From assembly GCA_003248655.1 (NCBI GenBank), contig QFPM01000007.1, positions 1 to 64,000 on the forward strand: a DNA stretch of 64,000 bases, written 5' to 3'. Within the stretch, counting starts at the first letter, position 1. Each line of letters starts with the position of its first letter. The notes below the pieces were generated by a model. The model ran no database searches. It was given only the letters and a program-made list of their open reading frames with translations, and was not told the DNA's origin. Shown here one piece after another: positions 49,868 through 57,747 of this stretch. A program made the translations under genes and the position numbers. This DNA is from Microbacterium sp. (lineage in GTDB: Bacteria; Actinomycetota; Actinomycetes; Actinomycetales; Microbacteriaceae).

Positions 49868-50494
49868 ATGGTCGACATGGGAATCCGCGTCGTGAAGCTG
49901 CTGATCGGTCTTGCGCTGTACGGCGCGGGATGCGCGATCATGGTGCGCGCGGGAATCGGGCTCGACCCCTGGACCGTTTTCGCACAGGGGGTGTCCCGTC
50001 AGACCGGCATCGGCATCGGCTGGATCACGAACATCCTCGGCCTGCTGATCCTGCTGCTGTGGATTCCGCTCCGGCAGAAGCCGGGTATCGGGACGGTCGC
50101 GAACATCCTGCTCGTCGGAACGAGCATGCAGGCGACGCTCGCGATCGTGCCGGACGCCCACGTGTTCTTGTGGCAACTCGCGGTCTTCATCGGCGGCATG
50201 GTGCTTGTGGCGATCGCCTCCGGCCTCTATATCGGCGCCAACTTCGGCCCCGGCCCCCGGGACGGGCTGATGACCGGCATCAATTCGCGTTTCGGGTGGC
50301 CGATCTGGATGAGCCGACTCGTCGTCGAAGCGACCGTACTCCTCGCCGGGTGGCTTCTCGGGGGCACGATCGGACTCGGAACCGTCCTTTTCGCGGCCGG
50401 CATCGGGCCACTCGTCCACCGGACGCTTCCGTTGTTCGACCGGCGCCGCCACGCGAAGACCGTTCGCAACGCCGACCTCGCGCCGACGCGATAG
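49868..50494 (+). CDS. YczE/YitT-type integral membrane protein
   Basis: This 208-residue protein has about five to six membrane segments and resembles YczE/YyaS: GIGLDPWTVFAQGVSRQTGIG, then GLYIGANFGPGPRDGLMTGI. The biochemical role of the family is not established; in Bacillus YczE affects secondary-metabolite production. It is divergent from the YczR-like regulator. The start is ATG 49868 or the adjacent GTG 49865. Confidence 0.88.
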   Translation: MVDMGIRVVKLLIGLALYGAGCAIMVRAGIGLDPWTVFAQGVSRQTGIGIGWITNILGLLILLLWIPLRQKPGIGTVANILLVGTSMQATLAIVPDAHVFLWQLAVFIGGMVLVAIASGLYIGANFGPGPRDGLMTGINSRFGWPIWMSRLVVEATVLLAGWLLGGTIGLGTVLFAAGIGPLVHRTLPLFDRRRHAKTVRNADLAPTR

Positions 50495-50523
50495 ACCGCG
50501 CGCGCCGCCACGGTCGCGACGCG

Positions 50524-50733
50524 TCAGTGCTCGCGGAAGTTCGGCCAGGCAGAGCCCGGAGGCAGGTGCGAGTGTAGGGCGCTCTTCGCGATATCCATCG
50601 TGGGATACGTGCCGACGCTGGCAGCCGCATCCGCGATCGTTGCGGTGTACCCCTCGTCCGAACGCCGGATGGTGCCCACGACACTTCCTTCAGAGCCGTA
50701 GGCCACCCACAGGCTAGGCGATGCAGTGTTCAT
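50524..50733 (-). CDS. Small protein of unknown function
   Basis: This 69-residue soluble protein (MNTASPSLWVAYGSEGSVVG) is a plausible small beta-sheet domain ending in HLPPGSAWPNFREH. GAGAGAGGAG precedes ATG 50733 and TAGCGT at 50762-50757 could be its -10 box. It converges on the YczE-like gene with a 29-bp gap. I recognise no family. Confidence 0.7.
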   Translation of the reverse strand: MNTASPSLWVAYGSEGSVVGTIRRSDEGYTATIADAAASVGTYPTMDIAKSALHSHLPPGSAWPNFREH

Positions 50734-50822
50734 GGCGACTCCTCTCTCCGCATCGACGCTACGCCGCTACGCGCAGGCGCACCAGCGGGTCCGTCACAAC
50801 CGAACGGGAAGAACGACACACG

Positions 50823-51395
50823 GTGCACCTTCGTAGAGAGTTTGAGAGCTTTCCCCCGGCCCTGAAGACCGTGGCCTTTCGCCTGTCTCGTGGTGCTTAC
50901 AGGCGTAACGAGCGACCCTCGGAGCCGTCGATCACGGACGATCGGGGTCGGATCATCCGTTCGGTTGGGAAGACTCGAACTTTTCTGAGCGCCGCGCAGG
51001 TGGACGAACTGGTGGCCTTGTACGGCGAGGGCGTGAGCATCGCCGGACTCGGGCGGAAGTTCGGCATCCACAGCCGAACGGCCGCCGCCCACCTCGTTCG
51101 CCGCTCAGTGTCGTTGCGGCAGCGGGGGCTGGCGATGACGGACGTTCCCAAGGCGGTCGAGCTCTACGAGAACGGCATCACGCTGGTGGAGATCGGGCTG
51201 CACTTCGGAGTCAGCCAGGGGTCCGTGCGAAGGGTGGTCGCGGCGGAGGGGGTTGAGATTCGTCCACGAGGGCGCCGTCCGCCGCAGATACGGAGTACAC
51301 TCATTATTGAGTTGACTCAGAATGGTGACCATGAGCGTGACGACGGCAGCCACAGCGGCGAGCAGACGCGACCGCAATATGCGCGACAAGCGTGA
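50823..51395 (+). CDS. Protein with two helix-turn-helix motifs, probably truncated
   Basis: The frame from GTG 50823 gives 190 residues. Two consecutive HTH units are visible: SAAQVDELVALYGEGVSIAG then FGIHSRTAAAHL, and AVELYENGITLVEIGLHFG then VSQGSVRRVVAAEG. They resemble resolvase-type or MerR-like HTHs found in small mobile-element-associated proteins. After EIRPRGRRPPQI the frame runs on through the tetR promoter and 74 bases into tetR, giving a tail of unlike composition. The natural C-terminus may have been lost when the downstream DNA arrived. Confidence 0.6.
   Translation: MHLRREFESFPPALKTVAFRLSRGAYRRNERPSEPSITDDRGRIIRSVGKTRTFLSAAQVDELVALYGEGVSIAGLGRKFGIHSRTAAAHLVRRSVSLRQRGLAMTDVPKAVELYENGITLVEIGLHFGVSQGSVRRVVAAEGVEIRPRGRRPPQIRSTLIIELTQNGDHERDDGSHSGEQTRPQYARQA
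51299..51319 (+). promoter_or_regulatory. Candidate TetR operator
   Basis: ACTCA (51299-51303), TGAGT (51308-51312) and ACTCA (51315-51319) form alternating inverted half-sites immediately before the tetR start. TACACT (51296-51301) is a possible -10 box. The layout suits autorepression. Confidence 0.5.
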
Positions 51396-51999
51396 CCGGA
51401 TCTTCCGTGCCGCCTCTGAGCTGTTCGCGGAGCGGGGCTTCGCGGCGGTGGCCACGCAGGAGATCTCCGATCGAGCCGATGTGGCTGCGGGGACGCTATT
51501 CCGCTATGCGGCATCCAAGAGCGAATTGCTGCTCATGGTCTACAACGAGGAATTCCGTGCCGCGCTGGAGGACGGCGAGAGGCGCTCGGCTCGACTCGGT
51601 GACGTCCTCGCGGCGATCCTGGCCCTTGTCGAGCCCACGGTGGCCCGGGCGCGGGAGCACAGGGAGAACAGCACGGTCTACCAGCGCGAGCTGCTGTTCG
51701 GCTCGACCAGTGAGCGGTACCGGGCCGAAGGCCTTGCGCTGGTCGCGCGCCTCGAAGGCTCTGTCGCGCGAGTGATCGCGGACGCGACGACGCAGGAGGG
51801 CGCGACGATCGATGTCGACGCCATTCGTGTGGCGAGCTCGTCGATCTTCGCCGCGATGCACCTGGCGATCGCTCGGCTCTCGACCGGCGCGCACGAAGGA
51901 GCCGACACGTTCGACGATCTGCGCCTTCAGATCGCACAGATCGTCGCCGGCACGTTGGCCGTCCTGTCTGGACGTACCGAGTCGGCATCCGGCGACTGA
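51322..51999 (+). CDS. TetR family transcriptional regulator
   Basis: This 225-residue protein has an N-terminal HTH (RDRIFRAASELFAERGFAAVA, then ISDRADVAAGTLFRYAASKSEL) and an all-helical ligand domain. It lies 30 bp upstream of the dehydrogenase gene and probably controls it and ohyA, perhaps sensing fatty acid or acyl-CoA. ATG 51322 is given; ATG 51331 is also possible. An operator-like repeat abuts the start. Confidence 0.9.
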   Translation: MVTMSVTTAATAASRRDRNMRDKRDRIFRAASELFAERGFAAVATQEISDRADVAAGTLFRYAASKSELLLMVYNEEFRAALEDGERRSARLGDVLAAILALVEPTVARAREHRENSTVYQRELLFGSTSERYRAEGLALVARLEGSVARVIADATTQEGATIDVDAIRVASSSIFAAMHLAIARLSTGAHEGADTFDDLRLQIAQIVAGTLAVLSGRTESASGD

Positions 52000-52029
52000 T
52001 CGCCGGGAAAGAGAAGGAGAAGAAGAACA

Positions 52030-52874
52030 ATGACTGCCATTGCCAAGGTAACCGTGCTGGCACGGGAGTGCTCGGCTCCCAGATCGCCTATCAGACGGCG
52101 TTCAGCGGGTTCGAGGTGACCGCATACGACATCAACGACAACATCCTCGCGAAGGCGAAGACGCGCTTCGAGGGGCTTGTCGCAAGCTACAAGACGGACG
52201 GCGTCGAGGGCGCGGCCGAGGGAAAGGCGGATGCGGCGTTGGACCGCATCAGGTATTCCTCCGATCTGGCAGATGCCGTGCGGGACGCGGACCTGGTGAT
52301 CGAGGCGATCCCGGAGGTGCTCGCGCTGAAGCAGCAGACCTACGAGCAGCTCGGCAAGGTGGCCCCCGCGAAGACCATCTTCGCGACGAACTCGTCGACG
52401 CCGCTGCCGAGCGATCTGAAGGACTTCACCGGCCGCCCCAAGAAGTTCCTGGCGCTGCACTTCGCGAACCAGGTGTGGAAGTTCAACACGGCCGAGGTGA
52501 TGGGCACCGCCGACACCGACCCGGCGGTGTTCGACGAGATCGTCGCCTTCGCGGGCGAGATCGGCATGGTGCCGATCCCGATCCACAAGGAGAAGGCCGG
52601 CTACGTGCTCAACTCCCCGCTGGTCCCCTTCCTCAACGCCGGCTACGCAGAGCCGAAGGACATCGACAACGTGTGGCGCATCGCCACCGGCGCGCCGATG
52701 GGACCCTTCCAGATCACCGACATCATCGGACTCACCACGCCGTACAACATCCTGTCGAACGCCGGCGCCGAGTCGAAGCCGCTCGCGGACTGGATCAAGA
52801 CGAACTACATCGACAAGGGCAAGCTCGGCGTCGCCACCGGCGAGGGCTTCTACAGCTACGACACCAGCAAGTAA
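52030..52874 (+). pseudogene. 3-hydroxyacyl-CoA dehydrogenase-like gene with N-terminal frameshift
   Basis: ATG 52030, with an AAGGAG upstream, encodes MTAIAKVTVL. The nucleotide-binding motif GTGVLGSQIAYQT then continues in a different frame from 52059. One missing base at about 52057-52061 (CTGGCACGG where CTGGGCACGG would restore the frame) explains this. The downstream frame to 52874 is intact, about 270 residues, with a 3HCDH N-domain and C-domain (LALHFANQVW, GYVLNSPLVPFLNAGYA). GTG 52068 would give a protein without its first beta strand. It is either a real inactivating deletion or a sequencing error. It lies 36 bp before ohyA. Confidence 0.82.
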
Positions 52875-52910
52875 CCATCACCGCAGCAGGACACGACAAG
52901 GAGCACTCTC

Positions 52911-54692
52911 ATGCGTTACACCGCAGGCAATTACGAGGCGTTCGCGCGCCCCCGCAAGCCGGAAGGCGTCGATGACAAGGCGGCGTGGTTCGTCGGGGCG
53001 GGGCTTGCCTCGCTCGCTGGCGCCGCCTTCCTCATCCGCGACGGGCAGATGCCCGGCAACAAGATCACCATCCTCGAGGAGTTGAAGCTGCCCGGCGGGG
53101 CACTGGACGGTATCAAGGAGCCGAAGAAGGGCTTCGTGATCCGTGGTGGCCGGGAGATGGAAGACCACTTCGAGACATTGTGGGATCTCTTCCGCTCGAT
53201 CCCGTCGCTGGAGATACCGGGTGCGAGCGTGCTCGACGAGTTCTATTGGCTCAACCTCGACGACCCGAACTACTCGCTGCAGCGTGCGACCGTGAAGCGC
53301 GGTGAGGACGCGCACACCGACGGGCTGTTCACGCTGTCGGAGAAGGCGCAGAAGGAGGTCGTGAAGGTCTTCCTCGCCACCCGCGAGGAGATGGAGAACA
53401 AGCGCATCAACGAGGTGTTCTCGCAGGAGTTCCTGAAGAGCAACTTCTGGATGTACTGGCGCACCATGTTCGCCTTCGAGGAATGGCACTCCGCACTGGA
53501 GATGAAGCTCTACCTGCACCGCTTCATCCACCACATCGGCGGGCTCCCCGACTTCTCCGCACTGAAGTTCACCAAGTACAACCAGTACGAATCGCTCGTG
53601 CTGCCGCTGTACACGTGGCTGCTGGAGGAGGGCGTCGTGTTCCACTTCTCCACCACCGTCACCGACGTCGACTTCGACCTCGATAAGGCCGGCGGCCGAA
53701 AGCAAGCCACCCACATCCACTGGGACGCACGGGAGGGCGGAGCACCCGGCGACGGCGTCGACCTCACCGAGAACGACCTGCTCTTCGTCACGATCGGGTC
53801 GCTGACGGAGAACTCCGACGAGGGCGACCAGCACACCCCCGCGAAGCTCAACGAAGGCCCCGCACCCGCATGGGACCTCTGGCGGCGCATCGCCGCCAAG
53901 GACGCCGCGTTCGGGCGCCCCGGCGTGTTCGCCGACCACATCCCCGAGACCAAATGGGAATCCGCCACCGTCACGACCCTCGATGAGCGCATCCCCGCCT
54001 ACATCGAGAAGATCGCCAAGCGCGACCCGTTCAGCGGCAAGGTCGTCACGGGTGGCATCGTGACCGCCACAGACTCAAGCTGGCTGCTGTCGTGGACGGT
54101 GAACCGCCAGCCCCATTTCAAGCAGCAGAAGCCGAACGAGGTCGTGATCTGGGTCTACGCGCTCTTCACCGACGTTCCGGGCGACTACACCGGCAAGACG
54201 ATCCAGGAGTCCACCGGCGAGGAGATCGCCCGCGAATGGCTCTACCACCTCGGCGTCCCCGTCGACCAGATCGACGAGCTCGCCGCGAACGCCGCGAAGA
54301 CCGTGCCGGTGATGATGCCCTACGTAACGGCGTTCTTCATGCCCCGACAGGCGGGCGATCGCCCCGACGTCGTCCCCGCCGGATCGGTGAACTTCGCCTT
54401 CATCGGCCAGTTCTCCGAATCGGCCGAGCGCGACTGCATCTTCACCACCGAATACTCAGTCCGCACCCCCATGGAAGCCGTCTACACCCTCCTGAACATC
54501 GAACGAGGCGTCCCCGAGGTCTACAACTCCACATACGACATCCGCAAACTCCTCGCGGCCACCAGCCGCCTGCGCGACGGCAAGGAGATCAAGATCCCCG
54601 GCGGCTCTGTCGCTCGGAAGCTGCTGATGAAGCGGATCGACGACACTGAGCTCGGCGAGCTCCTCAACGAGTTCCACCTGCTCGGCGAGTGA
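52911..54692 (+). CDS. ohyA: Oleate hydratase
   Basis: Oleate hydratase adds water to cis-9 unsaturated fatty acids, giving 10-hydroxystearate from oleate, and needs FAD. The 593-residue protein (formerly the myosin-cross-reactive antigen family) starts MRYTAGNYEAFARPRKPEGV, with the FAD motif GAGLAS at 29-34. It also contains KLPGGALDG, MYWRTMFAFEEWHSALEMK and TEYSVRTPMEAVYTLL. Length is typical. GGAG precedes the ATG. It is the last gene of the tetR-dehydrogenase-ohyA unit. Within it I find no GGATGCC/GGCATCC word, unlike neighbouring genes. Confidence 0.95.
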   Translation: MRYTAGNYEAFARPRKPEGVDDKAAWFVGAGLASLAGAAFLIRDGQMPGNKITILEELKLPGGALDGIKEPKKGFVIRGGREMEDHFETLWDLFRSIPSLEIPGASVLDEFYWLNLDDPNYSLQRATVKRGEDAHTDGLFTLSEKAQKEVVKVFLATREEMENKRINEVFSQEFLKSNFWMYWRTMFAFEEWHSALEMKLYLHRFIHHIGGLPDFSALKFTKYNQYESLVLPLYTWLLEEGVVFHFSTTVTDVDFDLDKAGGRKQATHIHWDAREGGAPGDGVDLTENDLLFVTIGSLTENSDEGDQHTPAKLNEGPAPAWDLWRRIAAKDAAFGRPGVFADHIPETKWESATVTTLDERIPAYIEKIAKRDPFSGKVVTGGIVTATDSSWLLSWTVNRQPHFKQQKPNEVVIWVYALFTDVPGDYTGKTIQESTGEEIAREWLYHLGVPVDQIDELAANAAKTVPVMMPYVTAFFMPRQAGDRPDVVPAGSVNFAFIGQFSESAERDCIFTTEYSVRTPMEAVYTLLNIERGVPEVYNSTYDIRKLLAATSRLRDGKEIKIPGGSVARKLLMKRIDDTELGELLNEFHLLGE

Positions 54693-54788
54693 CCACGAAG
54701 GCGCCCGCGGACGGCATCCGAGTCCGTTGGCGTCTGCTGCTTGTCTTCGCACCACGAAGCAAAAGTTTGAACCTTGTGCATCGGGTTG

Positions 54789-54860
54789 TGCCCCCGGCAG
54801 GATTCGAACCTGCGACCAACGGATTAGAAGGCCGTCGCTCTTCCACTGAGCTACGGAGGC
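54789..54860 (-). tRNA. tRNA-Arg (anticodon TCT)
   Basis: The acceptor stem GCCTCCG/CGGGGGC pairs with one G-U. The anticodon loop CTTCTAA gives TCT. The T arm has GGTTCGAATCC and the discriminator is A. CCA is not encoded. Its 3' end points toward the ohyA cluster 97 bp away. Confidence 0.92.
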
Positions 54861-54921
54861 GCGGCATCCAGCGTAGCGCCCGTACCGCGGCGCGTCGGGA
54901 GCCCTCAGTAGGATTGAGGGC

Positions 54922-55545
54922 ATGGTGACCCCCGCAGAAAACGACCGTCTCGTCTGGATCGATTGCGAGATGACGGGCCTCGACCTCGAGGTCGATGAGC
55001 TGGTCGAGATCGCGATCATCGTCACCGACTTCGACCTGCACCCCCTCGACGACGGCTTCCAGATCGTCATCAAGCCCGATGACTCCGCGCTCACCAACAT
55101 GGGCGAGTTCGTCACGAAGATGCATGAACACTCGGGCCTGCTCGCCGAGATTCCGAACGGGGTGAGCCTCGCCGAGGCCGAGTTCGAGGCGCTCGAGTAC
55201 ATTCAGCGCTTCGTTCCGGAGGGCAAGGCACCGCTCGCGGGCAACACGATCGGCACCGACCGGATGTTCCTTGCGAAGTACATGCCGCGCGTCGACCGCT
55301 GGTTGCACTATCGCAACGTCGACGTGTCCAGCGTGAAGGAGCTCTCGCGGCGCTGGTACCCCCGGGTCTACTTCAACGCGCCCGCGAAAGACGGCGGACA
55401 CCGCGCACTGGCAGACATCCGCGAATCGATCCGCGAACTGGCGTACTACCGGCAGGCCGTTTTCGTGCCCGAACCCGGCCCCACGAGCGATCAGGCCCGC
55501 GAGGCTGCGGCCGCCACCGTGTCGTCGTTCGCCGCGGGTCTGTAA
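54922..55545 (+). CDS. orn: Oligoribonuclease
   Basis: Orn degrades 2-5 nt RNAs, including pGpG from c-di-GMP turnover, and is usually essential. The 207-residue protein has the DEDDh exonuclease motifs: WIDCEMTGLD at about 12-21 (Asp14, Glu16), GNTIGTDRMFL, and the histidine in GGHRALADI. ATG 54922 follows TAGGAT by seven bases, so it is probably leaderless. An Ala-rich tail extends past the usual end. Confidence 0.97.
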   Translation: MVTPAENDRLVWIDCEMTGLDLEVDELVEIAIIVTDFDLHPLDDGFQIVIKPDDSALTNMGEFVTKMHEHSGLLAEIPNGVSLAEAEFEALEYIQRFVPEGKAPLAGNTIGTDRMFLAKYMPRVDRWLHYRNVDVSSVKELSRRWYPRVYFNAPAKDGGHRALADIRESIRELAYYRQAVFVPEPGPTSDQAREAAAATVSSFAAGL

Positions 55546-55551
55546 TACAAT
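55546..55551 (+). promoter_or_regulatory. -10 box of tRNA-His
   Basis: TACAAT begins directly after the orn stop and lies 29 bases before the tRNA-His 5' end. A small hairpin (GCCTGC/GCAGGC, 55561-55574) lies in the tRNA leader. No good -35 is visible. Confidence 0.45.
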
Positions 55552-55579
55552 CGGGGGGTTGCCTGCGTGCAGGCACGTG

Positions 55580-55655
55580 GTGGGTATAGCTCAGTCGGTA
55601 GAGCACCTGGTTGTGGTCCAGGGGGTCGCGGGTTCAAGTCCCGTTACTCACCCCA
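55580..55655 (+). tRNA. tRNA-His (anticodon GTG)
   Basis: The acceptor stem GTGGGTA/TACTCAC has one G-U pair. G at 55579 opposite the discriminator C supplies the G-1 identity base. The anticodon stem CCTGG/CCAGG encloses TTGTGGT, giving GTG. CCA is encoded at 55653-55655. Confidence 0.96.
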
Positions 55656-55680
55656 CGTACTCCCCCACCGGGAGGATCTG

Positions 55681-56031
55681 ATGATCGAGATGGATGCCGA
55701 GGCGTTCGACGAGCTCGTCTCGGACGAGTTCGACCGGTTGCCCGACGACATGGTCGACGGTCTCGACAACGTCGTGTTCGTCGTCGAGGACCGCCCCGAA
55801 GACGGCAGCCTTGACCTTCTCGGGCTGTACGACGGCCTTGCACTGACCGAGCGCGATCGCTACGGCAGCGGCGAGCTCCCCGACCGCATCATCGTCTATC
55901 GCGAGCCCCACCTGCAGGCGTGTGAAGACCTGGGCGAGCTGCGCGACGAGGTCCACACGACCCTCGTGCACGAGATCGCGCACTTCTACGGCATCGACGA
56001 CGCGCGTCTGCACGAGCTGGGGTGGGCGTGA
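55681..56031 (+). CDS. Zincin-like metallopeptidase family protein
   Basis: This 116-residue protein has the zinc motif HEIAHFYGID near its end and a family-typical start (MDAEAFDELVSDEFDRLPD). It is the small minigluzincin-like family (DUF1025 type) often found near clpS in actinobacteria; the substrate is unknown. The ATG lies 25 bp after tRNA-His, with GGAGG upstream. Its stop overlaps the clpS start (TGATG). Confidence 0.9.
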   Translation: MIEMDAEAFDELVSDEFDRLPDDMVDGLDNVVFVVEDRPEDGSLDLLGLYDGLALTERDRYGSGELPDRIIVYREPHLQACEDLGELRDEVHTTLVHEIAHFYGIDDARLHELGWA

Positions 56032-56342
56032 TGGCGGCGACGGCATCCGTTCTTCCGCTCGAGCGGACGGACGAGGACGTCGCCCTCGACGAACAGGTTG
56101 AGACTCCCGGGCCTTGGCAGGCGGTCGTCTGGAACGACCCGGTCAACCTCATGAGCTACGTCGTCTACGTCTTTCGCACCTACTTCGGCTTCTCGCGGGA
56201 GCGGGCCGAGCAGCTCATGCTCGCCGTCCACCACCGCGGTCACGCCATCGTGGCCGAAGGCGCGCGCGAGCAGATGGAGCTCCACGTGCAGGCGATGCAC
56301 GACTACGGCCTGTGGGCAACCGTGCGGAAGGGTGACGAATGA
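56031..56342 (+). CDS. clpS: ATP-dependent Clp protease adaptor ClpS
   Basis: ClpS delivers N-degron substrates to ClpC/ClpA. The 103-residue protein has an unstructured N-terminal arm, then VVWNDPVNLMSYVVYVF and LMLAVHHRGHAIV, which form the N-degron pocket. ATG 56031 shares one base with the previous stop; GTG 56028 is a possible alternative. Its stop overlaps the DUF2017 gene (ATGA). Confidence 0.95.
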   Translation: MAATASVLPLERTDEDVALDEQVETPGPWQAVVWNDPVNLMSYVVYVFRTYFGFSRERAEQLMLAVHHRGHAIVAEGAREQMELHVQAMHDYGLWATVRKGDE

Positions 56343-56839
56343 GCGCGAAGGTTCTAATGGAGCTCTCGGTGCTCGAAGCGGCGCACCTGACCGCCCTCGT
56401 GGTCCAGTTCGCTGATCTCCTCGCTGAGACCGTCGATGAGGAGGCGGTGCGTGATCCGGCGATCGCGCGTCTCGTGCCGGATGCCTACGACGAGGATGAC
56501 GACGCCTCCGCGGACTTCCGACGTCTCACACAGGCCGACCTGCTCGATCGTCGTCGGGACGACGCCGCCCGGGTGTTGACGAGCCTCGAGCGCGACGGTG
56601 TGCGCCTGAGCCCTGACGAGATCGACCGCGTCGACGCCGAAACGCCGCTCGTGATCGAGCTGGACGCGCACGGGATCGCGGCGTGGCTACGCACACTCAC
56701 GGCCGTGCGCCTCGTGATGGCGACGCGCCTCGGCATCCTCGACGAAGACGACGACGACGGGGATGATGACCCGCGGCGGGGCGTGTACAACTGGCTGGGA
56801 TTCCGGCTTGAGGGGCTCCTGCAGGCGCTCGAGGACTGA
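56339..56839 (+). CDS. DUF2017 family protein
   Basis: This 166-residue helical, acidic protein is the usual downstream neighbour of clpS in actinobacteria (DUF2017). It contains an Asp/Glu-rich stretch EDDDDGDDDP near the end, followed by YNWLGFRLEGLLQAL. The start overlaps the clpS stop. A role linked to the N-degron pathway is suggested only by position. Confidence 0.88.
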   Translation: MSAKVLMELSVLEAAHLTALVVQFADLLAETVDEEAVRDPAIARLVPDAYDEDDDASADFRRLTQADLLDRRRDDAARVLTSLERDGVRLSPDEIDRVDAETPLVIELDAHGIAAWLRTLTAVRLVMATRLGILDEDDDDGDDDPRRGVYNWLGFRLEGLLQALED

Positions 56840-56845
56840 CGCCGC

Positions 56846-57424
56846 TCAGGGAACGTCGACGACGATCGTCGCGAGAGATCGCGGGTCGTCCCGGCGCAGG
56901 TGCCGTTCTTCCTGCACCGCCCAACGGTCCCAGTGCGGTCGGTAGGTGTCACCGTCGCGGGCGAGGGCGCGCTCACGGCGTGTGTCAGCGGGAGCCTCGA
57001 GCCACACGCGCACGGGGGCCAAAGCAGCGGATGCCGGCGTGAGAACCCCCGAGCCTTCGATGATGAGCGGGGTACCCGGTGGCGTCACGACCTCTGCGCC
57101 CGGCCTCGAACGCGCCCAGTCCCAGCGGCGCCACCGCGCCTCGCGCCCGCCGGTCAGCGGCTCGAGGATGCTCGCGCGCACGATCTCGGCGCCCTCGGCA
57201 AGCCCGTCCCATCCGGGGTAGATCTCGTCGAGCCCGATGACGCCCACCTCGCCTGACCAGCCCTCGCGCAGACGCGCGGCGAGGGTCGTCTTGCCGGCGC
57301 CGGAGCGCCCGTCGATGAGGACGATCGGCGGCGGGCCAGCCGGATCGAGCGCCGCGATCGCGTCGTGCACGAGCGACGCCGCGCGCGCTAGTGCCGCCTC
57401 GAGGGGGTCAGCGCTTGAGGGCAC
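56846..57424 (-). CDS. P-loop kinase of the uridine kinase/AAA type
   Basis: This 192-residue protein has Walker A GRSGAGKTT at about 39-47 and a kinase-like layout: GLDEIYPGWDGL, PLIIEGSGVLT, then VWLEAPADTRRERALARDGD as the LID/Arg region. It resembles small nucleoside- or sugar-kinase-like ATPases; the substrate is unknown. The start is GTG 57424, overlapping the end of the GerW-like gene by 17 bases. Confidence 0.85.
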   Translation of the reverse strand: MPSSADPLEAALARAASLVHDAIAALDPAGPPPIVLIDGRSGAGKTTLAARLREGWSGEVGVIGLDEIYPGWDGLAEGAEIVRASILEPLTGGREARWRRWDWARSRPGAEVVTPPGTPLIIEGSGVLTPASAALAPVRVWLEAPADTRRERALARDGDTYRPHWDRWAVQEERHLRRDDPRSLATIVVDVP

Positions 57425-57725
57425 GGATGATGCGGCTCAGCGCACGCCCGGCAACCCACACGAACGGGATGCCGACGGCCACCAGCGACACGAGATTCGG
57501 CTCGAACCGCAGGTCATCACCCTTGCGGATGTAGGCGCCGACCGGGATCGCGACGCCACCGCCACCCCCGCCATTGCCTTCGGGACTCTCGCCCGCTCCG
57601 AACCCCGACCAGGTCGCAGCGACGGGCACCAGGCGCATGCCGTCGATGTCCTGCTGTTCGCCATAGACGGCGGCTACGCCGAGTGATGCGGTCTGCTTGC
57701 CGAGTTCGAGTGCGAGGTTGGGCAT
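57408..57725 (-). CDS. GerW (YtfJ)-family protein
   Basis: This 105-residue protein has the hallmark of GerW-like proteins: VPVAATWSGFGAG, a polyglycine run, then VAIPVGAYI. It ends with a hydrophobic, possibly membrane-associated segment (LVSLVAVGIPFVWVAGRAL). In Bacillus GerW acts in spore germination; the role in non-sporulating actinobacteria is unknown. ATG 57725 is the conserved start. Confidence 0.8.
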   Translation of the reverse strand: MPNLALELGKQTASLGVAAVYGEQQDIDGMRLVPVAATWSGFGAGESPEGNGGGGGGVAIPVGAYIRKGDDLRFEPNLVSLVAVGIPFVWVAGRALSRIIRALKR

Positions 57726-57747
57726 ACCCTCACCGTAGCCGCTGACG

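Noticed and set aside
52068..52874. GTG 52068 as the true start of the dehydrogenase
   Set aside because: It would remove the first beta strand and half of the nucleotide-binding motif, and it has no ribosome-binding site, while ATG 52030 does.
54789..54860. tRNA-Arg as the integration site of the ohyA unit
   Set aside because: Its 3' end faces the unit, but I found no copy of the tRNA 3' sequence at the far side (about 50.5-51.3 kb) and no integrase gene.
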